DNA from: JALXCH01 sp964495805
GTDB lineage: Bacteria > Calditrichota > Calditrichia > RBG-13-44-9
Direction: 5' to 3'
NCBI GenBank assembly: GCA_964495805.1
Contig: CAZBWV010000060.1
Coordinates: forward strand, 1-17,778
DNA length: 17,778 bases
Below, in pieces: positions 1-6,881 of this stretch (positions are counted from its first letter, which is position 1; each line of letters begins with the position of its first letter). The notes beneath the pieces were generated by a model. It made no database searches. It was not told where the DNA came from and saw only the letters and a program-made list of their open reading frames with translations. The position numbers and the translations under genes are program-made.

Positions 1-882
1 TTCATAGAAATGATTGTGTCCATTAAAACAGATATCCACATCATTCGCCTCAAATAAAGGGACCCAGTAATTCTGCATATCTTCATCCCCAAAATGATGG
101 CCCGAGCCGTATGGCGGATTGTGAAAAACAACAAAGCGCCAATCGTAATTCTGAGCTTGGTTTTCCAGTTGCGACTTTAACCATTCATATTCTGGTCTTC
201 CCGGAGGGATCCAGGAAGAACTTAGACCGCTTTCCAGCACGATGAAATACGCATTCCCGTACGAGAATGCGTACCATAATTCGTAAGCGGGGTTCGTATT
301 GTTCGGTAAAGCAAAAAATTTCTGATAGTTATTTCCATCATCCTCATGATTCCCCCGCGCAGGCATCAAAGGGACATATCCGATCAATCCCTTCTCAATA
401 TCAAAGAAGGTATCCCAATACGATAGGGTACTTGCTGCTTTTACCAGGTCTCCAGTGTTCAACAAAAAATCTGGGCTAAATGTTTCTATTGCATTGATAA
501 TATCCTGATGAACCGGATCGCCGCCCTGATCATCCCCTATAACAGCAAAACAGAAACTGGTTTTGTAAGCATAGGCGGTGGTAAACTGATAGACTTCGCT
601 GGTCGGACCATTGGTGGAAGAAACCCGATAATAATAAGTCGTATTCGGTGTTAAACCGGTTAACTCCATGTGATGCAGCGTGCAAAGAGAATCTGCCACA
701 ATTGATTCAGACAGTGGAAAAGAAGTTCCATATTCCACAATGGAATTTAACGCAACATCCGTCTCCCAACTAATAGTAATAGTGGTATTGGTGTCGTGTT
801 GCCAGCTCAAGTATGGTTCCTTGACTATTTGCTGAGCCAGTAATAAATGGATACACATTAAACCGATGAGAAGAAATTTCAC
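1..882 (-). CDS. Secreted calcineurin-like metallophosphoesterase with N-terminal fibronectin-III-like domain (3' end outside window)
   Basis: The first 294 codons are visible and the frame is open to the window edge. The start is GTG at 882 with an AGGAAA ribosome site about 8 bases upstream. A signal peptide (residues 1-16, ending LLLA before QQ) predicts export. Residues about 20-105 look like the fibronectin-III/PAP N-terminal domain (ISWETD, GLTPNTTYYYRV, YQFTT). The phosphoesterase core follows: GDDQ at 116-119, GDL at 144-146, GNHE at 177-180, a metal or phosphate His at 254 (VFHNPP) and GHNH at 288-291. These are the ordered dinuclear-metal ligands of the calcineurin-like fold. The GDxxY tyrosine typical of purple acid phosphatases is absent (GDLVK), so I call it only a phosphoesterase; its substrate is unknown. 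The gene is divergent from the subtilase and more AT-rich than genes further right. It was found by reading the minus strand, having neither an ATG start nor a visible stop. Confidence 0.9.
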   Translation of the reverse strand, partial: MKFLLIGLMCIHLLLAQQIVKEPYLSWQHDTNTTITISWETDVALNSIVEYGTSFPLSESIVADSLCTLHHMELTGLTPNTTYYYRVSSTNGPTSEVYQFTTAYAYKTSFCFAVIGDDQGGDPVHQDIINAIETFSPDFLLNTGDLVKAASTLSYWDTFFDIEKGLIGYVPLMPARGNHEDDGNNYQKFFALPNNTNPAYELWYAFSYGNAYFIVLESGLSSSWIPPGRPEYEWLKSQLENQAQNYDWRFVVFHNPPYGSGHHFGDEDMQNYWVPLFEANDVDICFNGHNHFYE

Positions 883-929
883 CCTATTATTTCCTGAAAA
901 ATTGTGATAAAATATGTTTGAGAACTGTT

Positions 930-959
930 TTTATATTACTTTAAAAATGTTTATGTAAC
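930..959 (-). promoter_or_regulatory. Candidate sigma-70-type promoter for the metallophosphoesterase
   Basis: On the minus strand GTTACA (954-959, 4 of 6 to TTGACA), an 18-base spacer and TATAAA (930-935, 5 of 6 to TATAAT) lie in an AT-rich stretch. This would start transcription near 923 and leave a leader of about 40 bases before the GTG at 882. Judged by eye; AT-rich DNA gives chance matches. Confidence 0.35.
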
Positions 960-1004
960 GTGATTAAAATCAATTATTACTTTAACTAAGTTCATTTTTC
1001 TAAA

Positions 1005-1033
1005 TTTTCTTTTGGCTCGCATATTCGTATATT
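1005..1033 (+). promoter_or_regulatory. Candidate promoter for the subtilase
   Basis: TATATT at 1028-1033 matches five of six -10 positions and sits about 35-44 bases before the two possible ATG starts. The -35 hexamer at a 17-base distance (TTTTCT, 1005-1010) is poor. The position, in the divergent AT-rich gap 883-1067, is the main support. Confidence 0.3.
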
Positions 1034-1067
1034 GGAATGGCTAAATAATTGAATAAATTAACTGGCG

Positions 1068-2774
1068 ATGGAAGTCATGAGAATTTTTCCTTTAATTTTA
1101 AACCTAATTTTTGCTTTGAGCTTATTTTCCCAGACCCGTTACTGGATTTACTTCAAAGACAAAGGTCACTATCAACAACTTCCCCTTGCCGTTCAGGAAC
1201 AGATTGTTGATTCCTTGTTGACCGAAAAAGCGAAAGAACGCCGAAGGATACGTGGAAATCCGGGATTTTTACGGAACACCTTATTTCAGGATCTCCCGGT
1301 GGAGGAGCGATATCTGGACTCGCTGCGAACAGTCGGGTTCCGCATTCATGGTGTTTCCCGCTGGTTCAATGCGGCAAGTGGAACCGCCAGTGCTCAGCAA
1401 TTGCAACGCATTCGCACTTTCCATTTTGTGGAGCGAATTGAACCGGTTCGTTCCTGGCACTTCCGAAAAGAAGAAAAGGAGCCGTTTGCCCCAAACGCTA
1501 CTTTTCACAAAATTTCCGGTGATTCTCTTCCGTACCGATACGGTTTCTCCGAACTGCAAATTACCTTCCATCGAATTCACGAGCTTCATCGCCTGGGATT
1601 CACGGGGAAGAATGTGATAATTGCCATGTTCGACACCGGGTTTCGCTATTCTCATCCTGCTTTGCAACATTTGCGCAACCGGATAATCGGAGAATACGAT
1701 TTTATTCAGCACGATAGCATCACGGCCAATCAGGCGGGAGACGCGAAAAGTCAGGATAGCCACGGTACGCTCACTCTTTCGGTTATTGGCGGCTTTTTAC
1801 CCGACACCCTGATTGGCCCGGCTTTTGATGCTCAGTTCATTCTGGCGAAAACGGAAAAGGTGGACCAGGAGATTCATCTGGAGGAGGACAACTGGACATT
1901 TGCCGCCGAATGGGCGGAACAATTGGGTGTGGATATTGTTTCCAGCTCGCTGGGATATTCCGTTTTTGACGAAGGCGAGGGAAATTACACTTATCGGGAT
2001 ATGGACGGGCAAAGCACCATAGTCACCCGGGCGGCCAATTATCTGGCGCAACACGGCGTGCTGGTAGTAAACGCTGCCGGAAACGAAGGTGCCTCCTTCT
2101 GGCGCTATATTACGGCACCGGCGGACGGCTTTTTTGTTCTGGCCGTCGGTGCGGTCAAATCGGATCATGAACTGGCTTACTTTAGCTCCCGGGGGCCCAC
2201 TTTCGACGGAAGGATTAAGCCGGACGTGGTGGCGTTAGGGGTTGATGTACTGGGAGCGGGAGCGCAAGGTGGGTACTACCGAGCCAACGGAACCTCCCTC
2301 AGCACACCGATCGTTGCCGGTATTGCCGCACAGCTGCTTCAGGCTTTTCCTAACCTGACATTAACCGATATGCTAAATATCCTGCGTAAATCGGGGGACA
2401 ATGCCGAACATCCGGATAACGACCGTGGCTGGGGCGAAGTGGATGCACTGCGTGCGTACAACTTAGCCCAAAACGCCCATTCTCATCCACCGGGCTCTTT
2501 CCAAATTCTACCCCCCTGGCCCAATCCTGTATCGGGTAAGGGAAATGTGGTGAATTTTCAGATTGTCCTTCCGGATGCCTATCCTATTCAACTGGAAATT
2601 TACAACCTTCTGGGACAGCAAATGACCCGGCTTTCGATTCAGGGGCAGGTGGGCACCAACCTGTTCTGGTGGAATCCGGAACAGAATCACTCTCCCATCG
2701 CCAGCGGAATATATTTCTACCGAATTCTCTGTGGACCATGGGAAACCATCGGAAAGCTGGTGATTCTCCGGTAA
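1068..2774 (+). CDS. Secreted subtilisin-like (S8) serine protease with C-terminal type IX-style sorting domain
   Basis: 568 residues. The N-terminus has a basic residue and a hydrophobic run to about residue 21 (signal peptide). Residues 24-130 are a propeptide-like region beginning YWIYFKDKG, familiar from FCB-group subtilases. The catalytic triad is intact: Asp189 (MFDTG), His232 (DSHGT) and Ser410 (GTSLSTP), with oxyanion-hole Asn339 (AAGNEG). Residues about 478-568 form a compact beta domain with the PNP, IYNLLGQ, SGIYFYRI and GKLVIL blocks of T9SS type A / FlgD-like sorting tails, which guide export across the outer membrane. It is therefore probably an extracellular or surface protease; the substrate is unknown. 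ATG at 1077 (residue 4) is an alternative start that leaves a cleaner signal peptide; neither start has a convincing ribosome site, which is common in Bacteroidota-like genomes. Confidence 0.95.
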   Translation: MEVMRIFPLILNLIFALSLFSQTRYWIYFKDKGHYQQLPLAVQEQIVDSLLTEKAKERRRIRGNPGFLRNTLFQDLPVEERYLDSLRTVGFRIHGVSRWFNAASGTASAQQLQRIRTFHFVERIEPVRSWHFRKEEKEPFAPNATFHKISGDSLPYRYGFSELQITFHRIHELHRLGFTGKNVIIAMFDTGFRYSHPALQHLRNRIIGEYDFIQHDSITANQAGDAKSQDSHGTLTLSVIGGFLPDTLIGPAFDAQFILAKTEKVDQEIHLEEDNWTFAAEWAEQLGVDIVSSSLGYSVFDEGEGNYTYRDMDGQSTIVTRAANYLAQHGVLVVNAAGNEGASFWRYITAPADGFFVLAVGAVKSDHELAYFSSRGPTFDGRIKPDVVALGVDVLGAGAQGGYYRANGTSLSTPIVAGIAAQLLQAFPNLTLTDMLNILRKSGDNAEHPDNDRGWGEVDALRAYNLAQNAHSHPPGSFQILPPWPNPVSGKGNVVNFQIVLPDAYPIQLEIYNLLGQQMTRLSIQGQVGTNLFWWNPEQNHSPIASGIYFYRILCGPWETIGKLVILR

Positions 2775-2847
2775 ATGTGATCTTTTCTTTTCACATAATC
2801 AATTATTTCCAGTCGGGAATAGACGCCTGCTTTTTCTTCAAATTTCA

Positions 2848-2877
2848 TTGGCATTGCTTTTCGTTTTTTTGTATTTT
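2848..2877 (+). promoter_or_regulatory. Candidate promoter for the SlyD-like gene in a 231-bp gene-free gap
   Basis: The gap 2775-3005 holds no gene; it is AT-rich with long T runs. TTGGCA (2848-2853, 5 of 6), an 18-base spacer and TATTTT (2872-2877, 4 of 6) form the best match, giving a leader of about 120 bases. A second -10-like TATAGT at 2960-2965 is nearer the gene but lacks a -35. A weak ATGTGA/TCACAT inverted repeat just after the subtilase stop is too short to call a terminator. Confidence 0.3.
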
Positions 2878-3005
2878 TCTTACGTCTTTTGTACCAACCT
2901 ATTATGAGGGTTCCTTAAATATTAAAATTTTTTTTAAAACTTTTTCATTATCAAAACGTTATAGTAAGGTCTTTTATTGAAACAATCATTTAACAAGGAG
3001 TTCAT

Positions 3006-3491
3006 ATGTCAATTCAAGCCAATCAGGTGGTCACCATTCACTTCCAGGTGAAAGATACGGAAGGGAACGTAGTCGATGCCACAACCGAGGATCAGCCCTA
3101 CGCCTTCATCAGTGGGCGCGGCCAGATTTTGCCCAAGCTGGAGGAAGCCATCAGCGAGATGCTGATCGGTAGTAAAAAAACTATTGAGCTGGAAGCAGAC
3201 GAAGCCTACGGACAGTACCAGCAGGAAGCCGTTCAGCAGGTTAAACGCGGGGATTTCCCTCCGGATACCGAACTGGAAGTGGGAATGGGTTTTGTGGCCA
3301 ATATGGGGGATGGTAAACAGTTGCCCTTCGTCATCAGTCAGATTGACGGAGACGATATTACCATCGACTTCAATCATCCGCTGGCCGGTAAAAAACTGAT
3401 TTTTGAGGTGGAACTGGTGGATGTGCGTAATGCAACCCCCGAAGAGCTGGCACACGGTCATGTGCACGGCGCGGGTGGTCATACCCACTAA
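3006..3491 (+). CDS. slyD: SlyD-like FKBP-type peptidyl-prolyl cis-trans isomerase
   Basis: 161 residues. SlyD proteins catalyse prolyl isomerisation, act as folding chaperones and deliver nickel. The FKBP half-domains are residues 1-70 (VTIHFQVKDTEGNVVD, then the GRGQILPKLEEAI loop) and about 122-142 (FNHPLAGKKLIFEVELVDV, the family signature). The insert-in-flap chaperone domain lies between them (about 72-121). The C-terminal tail has five histidines in residues 150-161, a short version of the metal-binding tail of E. coli SlyD, and no cysteines. No signal peptide is seen, so it is cytoplasmic. The start is firm: AAGGAG at 2995-3000, five bases before ATG. The gene is monocistronic, with its own AT-rich upstream gap and a strong terminator after it. 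No hydrogenase or urease genes lie nearby to suggest a dedicated nickel role. Confidence 0.94.
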   Translation: MSIQANQVVTIHFQVKDTEGNVVDATTEDQPYAFISGRGQILPKLEEAISEMLIGSKKTIELEADEAYGQYQQEAVQQVKRGDFPPDTELEVGMGFVANMGDGKQLPFVISQIDGDDITIDFNHPLAGKKLIFEVELVDVRNATPEELAHGHVHGAGGHTH

Positions 3492-3511
3492 TCTCTCCAT
3501 CCCGGATGTTT

Positions 3512-3560
3512 AAACCCGCTTTCTTCCCGGTTGCTGAAGTAAGCGGGTTTTTCTGTTTTC
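3512..3560 (+). terminator. Rho-independent terminator after the SlyD-like gene
   Basis: A perfect 10-bp stem, AAACCCGCTT (3512-3521) with AAGCGGGTTT (3541-3550), encloses a 19-base loop and runs directly into a T-rich tail (TTTTCTGTTTTC). It lies 21 bases past the stop codon. It separates the SlyD-like gene from the PLP-enzyme gene. Confidence 0.85.
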
Positions 3561-3611
3561 GTACCCTTTACATTCGTGTTACCCGAATGAAAAACGTATG
3601 AGAACTATGCC

Positions 3612-4700
3612 ATGAATCTGAATTCCATCGTTCATCCCACTCTGCTTATTCACCGGGAACGCGCAATCCGAAACATCCGCCGAATGGCGGAAAAAGCGCG
3701 TCGAAATCGGTTACGCTTCCGTCCGCATTTTAAAACCCACCAATCGCTGGCAGTGGCGGAATGGTTCCAGCAGGAGGGCGTGCACCAGATCACCGTCTCT
3801 TCCGTGGACATGGCACACTTTTTTGCGGTAAATGGATGGCGGGACATTACCATTGCTTTCCCCGTCAACCTGCGAGCTTACCGGGAGCTGGATGAGCTTG
3901 CCTCCCGAATAACACTTCATTTGCTGGTGGAATCCCGCAAAACAGTTGAGCAACTGGCAAAACACCTTCACCATTCGGCGCATTTGTGGATAGAAATTGA
4001 TGTGGGTTACGGGCGCAGTGGGATTCCCTGGAATCGCGTCGATGAGATCGTGCAGGTGGCCCGGGCGATCAAACAACTTGCCCGACTGGATTTTCGGGGA
4101 ATTCTTACCCATGCCGGACACAGTTACCACGCCCGTTCCCGACAGCAAATTTTAGAAATCCACCGGGAAACCCTGCAGCGGATGCAAAGCGTGCGGGAAG
4201 CCCTTGTCCGCGAAAATTTTCGGCAGGTGGAGATTTCTGTGGGCGATACACCCACCTGCAGTCTGGCCGAACAATTTCCCGGAGTCAATGAAATTCGTCC
4301 GGGTAATTTTGTGTTTTACGACCTGATGCAGTGGCAATTGGGTAGTTGTAGCGAGACAGACATTGCCGTAGCCCTGGCAACCCCTGTGGTGGCGGTGTAT
4401 CCGGAGCGCCAGCAGGTTGTGGTACACGGCGGTGCTGTCCACTTTTCGAAAGAATCGCTTTCCCTGCCCAACCAGCCACCCATTTTTGGATTAGCCACCT
4501 TCCCCACCGAAACGGGATGGGGAACACTGCGCCGGGATTTCTACGTGCAATCCCTCTCCCAGGAACATGGGATTGTACACGTTCCCGAAGAACTGTTACC
4601 AGAGATTCACATTGGCGACCTGTTGATTATTGTTCCGGTGCACTCCTGCCTGACGGTTAATCTGATGCGCCACCAGCGCGGCGGCCTTTTGATTATCTGA
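3612..4700 (+). CDS. Fold-type III PLP enzyme of the D-threonine aldolase / D-serine dehydratase family
   Basis: 362 residues, normal for the family. The N-terminal alanine-racemase-type barrel has the PLP lysine in RPHFKTH (Lys41), then a TVSSVDMA segment, IEIDVGYGRSGI (128-138) and a THAGHSYH segment (166-173). GVNEIRPGNFVFYD (224-237) is the usual cofactor-phosphate/substrate region. The C-terminal beta domain carries the metal site VPVHSC: His344 and Cys346. An HxC pair is what eukaryotic-type D-serine dehydratases use for zinc, while D-threonine aldolases normally have HxD, so I lean towards a D-serine dehydratase-like lyase (D-serine to pyruvate and ammonia). That is an inference from one motif. 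There is no signal peptide. The start has only a weak ribosome site (GAGA ten bases upstream). It is probably co-transcribed with the kinase-like gene 45 bases downstream. Confidence 0.9.
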   Translation: MNLNSIVHPTLLIHRERAIRNIRRMAEKARRNRLRFRPHFKTHQSLAVAEWFQQEGVHQITVSSVDMAHFFAVNGWRDITIAFPVNLRAYRELDELASRITLHLLVESRKTVEQLAKHLHHSAHLWIEIDVGYGRSGIPWNRVDEIVQVARAIKQLARLDFRGILTHAGHSYHARSRQQILEIHRETLQRMQSVREALVRENFRQVEISVGDTPTCSLAEQFPGVNEIRPGNFVFYDLMQWQLGSCSETDIAVALATPVVAVYPERQQVVVHGGAVHFSKESLSLPNQPPIFGLATFPTETGWGTLRRDFYVQSLSQEHGIVHVPEELLPEIHIGDLLIIVPVHSCLTVNLMRHQRGGLLII

Positions 4701-4745
4701 GACCAAAACCGGGTTCCCGCAGTAAAGTGAATTTTTCCCGGCACT

Positions 4746-5780
4746 ATGATATCCCTCAAAAATTCCTTAAATTTGCCCACCATGGAAGAGCTAAAGGAAA
4801 AACTGAGCCGATTTTTACAGACGAACGATTTCACCATTACCCCGCTAGCGGGGGGCGCCTCACCCCGAAAATACTATCTGCTGAATTTCAGCAAGGATTC
4901 CTACTTCCCCCGCAAAGATGTGATTTTGATGTACATCCCCCACACTCTGCCTCACACAGCCGAGGATTACGTAAATATCAGTTACTATTTGCGCCGTTTC
5001 CATATCGCCCACCCCATTATTTACGAGATGAACCTTGCCGAGGGGTGGATTTTTGTGGAACCCGCCCGGGGCGAAACGCTGGATAATTACCTCCGCCAGC
5101 ATCCCGAAGAAATTCCCCGTATCTATCCCGGACTGATTCACTTCCTGATCGATTTACAGAAACGCGCCACCTTCGAAGCTCACTGCCCCGCTTTTCAGCG
5201 CTATTTCGATCGGGAAAAATATTTCTACGAATTCGACCTGCACATTCGGAAATATCTGTTAGAAAGTTACCTGAAGCCAACCATGACAGCCGGGGAAGAG
5301 AAACTGTTCCGGGAGCTGCGCGCCCACATGTCCCAATACCTGGAAGAACACCACCCGGTATTTGTGCATCGGGACTTCCAGACCAGCAACATTTTCTACG
5401 ATGCCCGGGACACTCACCAACCTTTCCAGATAATCGATTTTCAGGACGCACGCAGTGGCACTTACCTGTACGATATTGTTTCCCTGGCGTACGATTCCTA
5501 TATCGATCTTCCGGAAGACTTTCGCCGGAAAATTCTGGAAGATTTTTACTTGCTTCATCCGGTGGTTTCCCGGCTATATTCCCCGGAGGAATTTCGACAG
5601 CGAGTGGACTATACCATTGTGCAGCGCAAATTGCACGATGCCGGTTCCTTTGTGCGCGCGTACAAAAATCTGGGTAACCGGGATTTTCTTCCCTATATCG
5701 AAGATGCTTTGCAGATGGCGCTGAAAGTAATGGAACACTATCCACAGCTTAAAACAGCCATGTCCCTCTTCCAGAAGTAA
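4746..5780 (+). CDS. APH-fold small-molecule kinase, resembling anomeric sugar kinases of the AmgK type
   Basis: 344 residues with the aminoglycoside-phosphotransferase/choline-kinase fold. The nucleotide loop is LAGGASPRKYY (34-44). The catalytic loop is HRDFQTSN (His208, Asp210, Asn215) and the metal-binding motif is IIDFQDARSGTYLYDI (from 229, Asp231). The glycine-rich GGAS-R-Y loop and the DFQDAR segment are like those of N-acetylmuramate/N-acetylglucosamine 1-kinases and their uncharacterised relatives. Substrate assignment is an inference: the usual nucleotidyltransferase partner (MurU type) is not in this window. It follows the PLP enzyme with a 45-base gap on the same strand, so the two are probably one operon. 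Neither ATG 4746 nor the in-frame ATG at 4782 has a clear ribosome site; the conserved part begins near the second (MEELKEKL). Antibiotic resistance is not suggested by anything here. Confidence 0.85.
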   Translation: MISLKNSLNLPTMEELKEKLSRFLQTNDFTITPLAGGASPRKYYLLNFSKDSYFPRKDVILMYIPHTLPHTAEDYVNISYYLRRFHIAHPIIYEMNLAEGWIFVEPARGETLDNYLRQHPEEIPRIYPGLIHFLIDLQKRATFEAHCPAFQRYFDREKYFYEFDLHIRKYLLESYLKPTMTAGEEKLFRELRAHMSQYLEEHHPVFVHRDFQTSNIFYDARDTHQPFQIIDFQDARSGTYLYDIVSLAYDSYIDLPEDFRRKILEDFYLLHPVVSRLYSPEEFRQRVDYTIVQRKLHDAGSFVRAYKNLGNRDFLPYIEDALQMALKVMEHYPQLKTAMSLFQK

Positions 5781-5908
5781 CCATTCTACAACCTATCGGG
5801 AGGGAATTGACGATGGTTCTCTCCCTGCCATTGAAAATACGGAGATTACCACCCTTCGTGTCCCAGCCGTTTGGTGTGTGTTTCTTTTCTGCCGGTAACC
5901 GATTTTCG

Positions 5909-5937
5909 TTGACTCCCGACTGCTTCGTGCGTAATTT
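5909..5937 (+). promoter_or_regulatory. Candidate promoter for the HAD-like gene
   Basis: TTGACT (5909-5914, 5 of 6), exactly 17 bases, then TAATTT (5932-5937, only 3 of 6). Transcription would start near 5944, giving a 23-base leader that contains the GGAG ribosome site. It sits in the 186-bp gap 5781-5966, which contains no other convincing gene. If real, the HAD-like gene can be expressed apart from the upstream kinase. Confidence 0.35.
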
Positions 5938-5966
5938 GACCATTGAGCCAATCGATCGGAGAAGCC

Positions 5967-6848
5967 ATGTACAAAACAGTCATCTACAAACTGGAGGGAG
6001 TTTTATTAGATGATGCCATCCTGCAATTTAAATATTACGAATTACTGTGGTTTTACCTGCGGCGGCAGGAAGCATATCGGGAATTTGAGAGCGTGCTTCG
6101 GGAACGGGAAAAGCTTGCCCGCACGCATAAAGTGAGCAGACCTTACCTGACCATCGCCCGGCAGCATCTCTCCAGGTCCGATTTCGAACGTTACCAGCAG
6201 GAAGTCAACATTTTATCCCGACGCTATTACCATTATTTTGTGCGGCTCATTCCGGGCATGAAGGAAGTGGTTCGCGTGTCCGGTTACTATTATCAGAATG
6301 TGCTGTTTGCCCAACAGCCTTTTTTTCTGGAGGTGGCACTTCGGCGGTATTCCCTGCGCCTGTATTTTCGCCAGGCACAGGCGGGTTTCCGCACCAGCGA
6401 TCCTTCCACCCTGGAAGCCATTTTAAACAAAATTTTAGAGAAGACACGTACCCCGGCACGACAGGCAATTCTAATCAGCAACTCTCAGATTCCGGAAATT
6501 GCCGTAGCCAATCGGATGGGGCTATTCACCATTCAGACCCGCTTCCGGGCCAGCAGCATGGGCCTTTCGTTTCGGGAATACCGGCAGAAGTTGTACCTGA
6601 AATCGCTGGAAAAATTTCCCGAAGGGCTCCCCGCTCCCGGACTGTTTCAACGCCTCAGCGCGCGCCCCGGTGCGGTGGTGCACTCCCCGGAAGAACTGGC
6701 GCAGAAGCTACAGGAACTGGCCAGCAAACCGCAAACTGCAGAACCCACCCCAACCCAGCCAGAATCAGAAACAAAAGAACGTCCCAAAACCATCTGGGAA
6801 CTCATCAAAGAAGCGCTGGAGGAAGAGCTGGCCGACGAAAAGGTATAG
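5967..6848 (+). CDS. HAD-superfamily-like protein with degenerate catalytic motifs (probable pseudoenzyme)
   Basis: 293 residues. I set the start at ATG 5967 because GGAG (5958-5961) lies five bases before it; a TTG further upstream would add eight residues with no benefit. The layout follows a HAD phosphatase: MYKTVIYKLEGVLLDD aligns with the usual IFDLDGTLLD, then a helical cap (about 20-90), IPGMKEV at about 95-101, VLFAQQ at motif II, and ILISNSQIPEIAVANRMG (168-185) at motif IV. The catalytic residues are replaced: nucleophile Asp to Lys8, acid/base Asp to Glu10, and the VGDS-type metal Asp to Asn172, with Glu177 at the next acid. A proline/threonine/glutamate-rich linker (about 254-274) leads to an acidic amphipathic helix at the end. 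Phosphatase activity is therefore unlikely; a binding or structural role is inferred. It is convergent with the oxidoreductase, 33 bases between stops. Confidence 0.8.
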   Translation: MYKTVIYKLEGVLLDDAILQFKYYELLWFYLRRQEAYREFESVLREREKLARTHKVSRPYLTIARQHLSRSDFERYQQEVNILSRRYYHYFVRLIPGMKEVVRVSGYYYQNVLFAQQPFFLEVALRRYSLRLYFRQAQAGFRTSDPSTLEAILNKILEKTRTPARQAILISNSQIPEIAVANRMGLFTIQTRFRASSMGLSFREYRQKLYLKSLEKFPEGLPAPGLFQRLSARPGAVVHSPEELAQKLQELASKPQTAEPTPTQPESETKERPKTIWELIKEALEEELADEKV

Positions 6849-6881
6849 CTCCCCGAAATACCGCCGTAAAAAACCGAAATG

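Noticed and set aside
1281..1763. 160-codon ORF on the strand opposite the subtilase.
   Set aside because: Shadow of a gene with clear catalytic motifs on the plus strand; its product has no family features.
3571..3589. CATTCG/CGAATG inverted repeat before the PLP-enzyme gene.
   Set aside because: Six pairs with a 7-base loop, no T tract and no partner element; could be chance.
5017..5745. 242-codon minus-strand ORF opposite the kinase-like gene.
   Set aside because: Low-complexity Arg/Gly/Pro/Ser-rich translation typical of an antisense shadow; the plus strand carries the intact APH motifs.
4746..5780. Labelling the APH-fold protein as an aminoglycoside resistance kinase.
   Set aside because: The motifs are shared by many sugar and choline kinases, the nucleotide loop is closer to AmgK-type proteins, and no resistance context is present.
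5813..6013. Plus-strand ORF of about 66 codons with a GGGAGGG ribosome-like site, overlapping the start of the HAD-like gene.
   Set aside because: It overlaps the HAD-like coding region out of frame, its product has no recognisable features, and the gap also holds a promoter candidate; the ribosome-like site alone is not enough.
6842..6862. GGTAT/ATACC hairpin between the convergent HAD-like and oxidoreductase genes.
   Set aside because: Only 5 bp with an 11-base loop and no T tract on either strand; too weak for a terminator.
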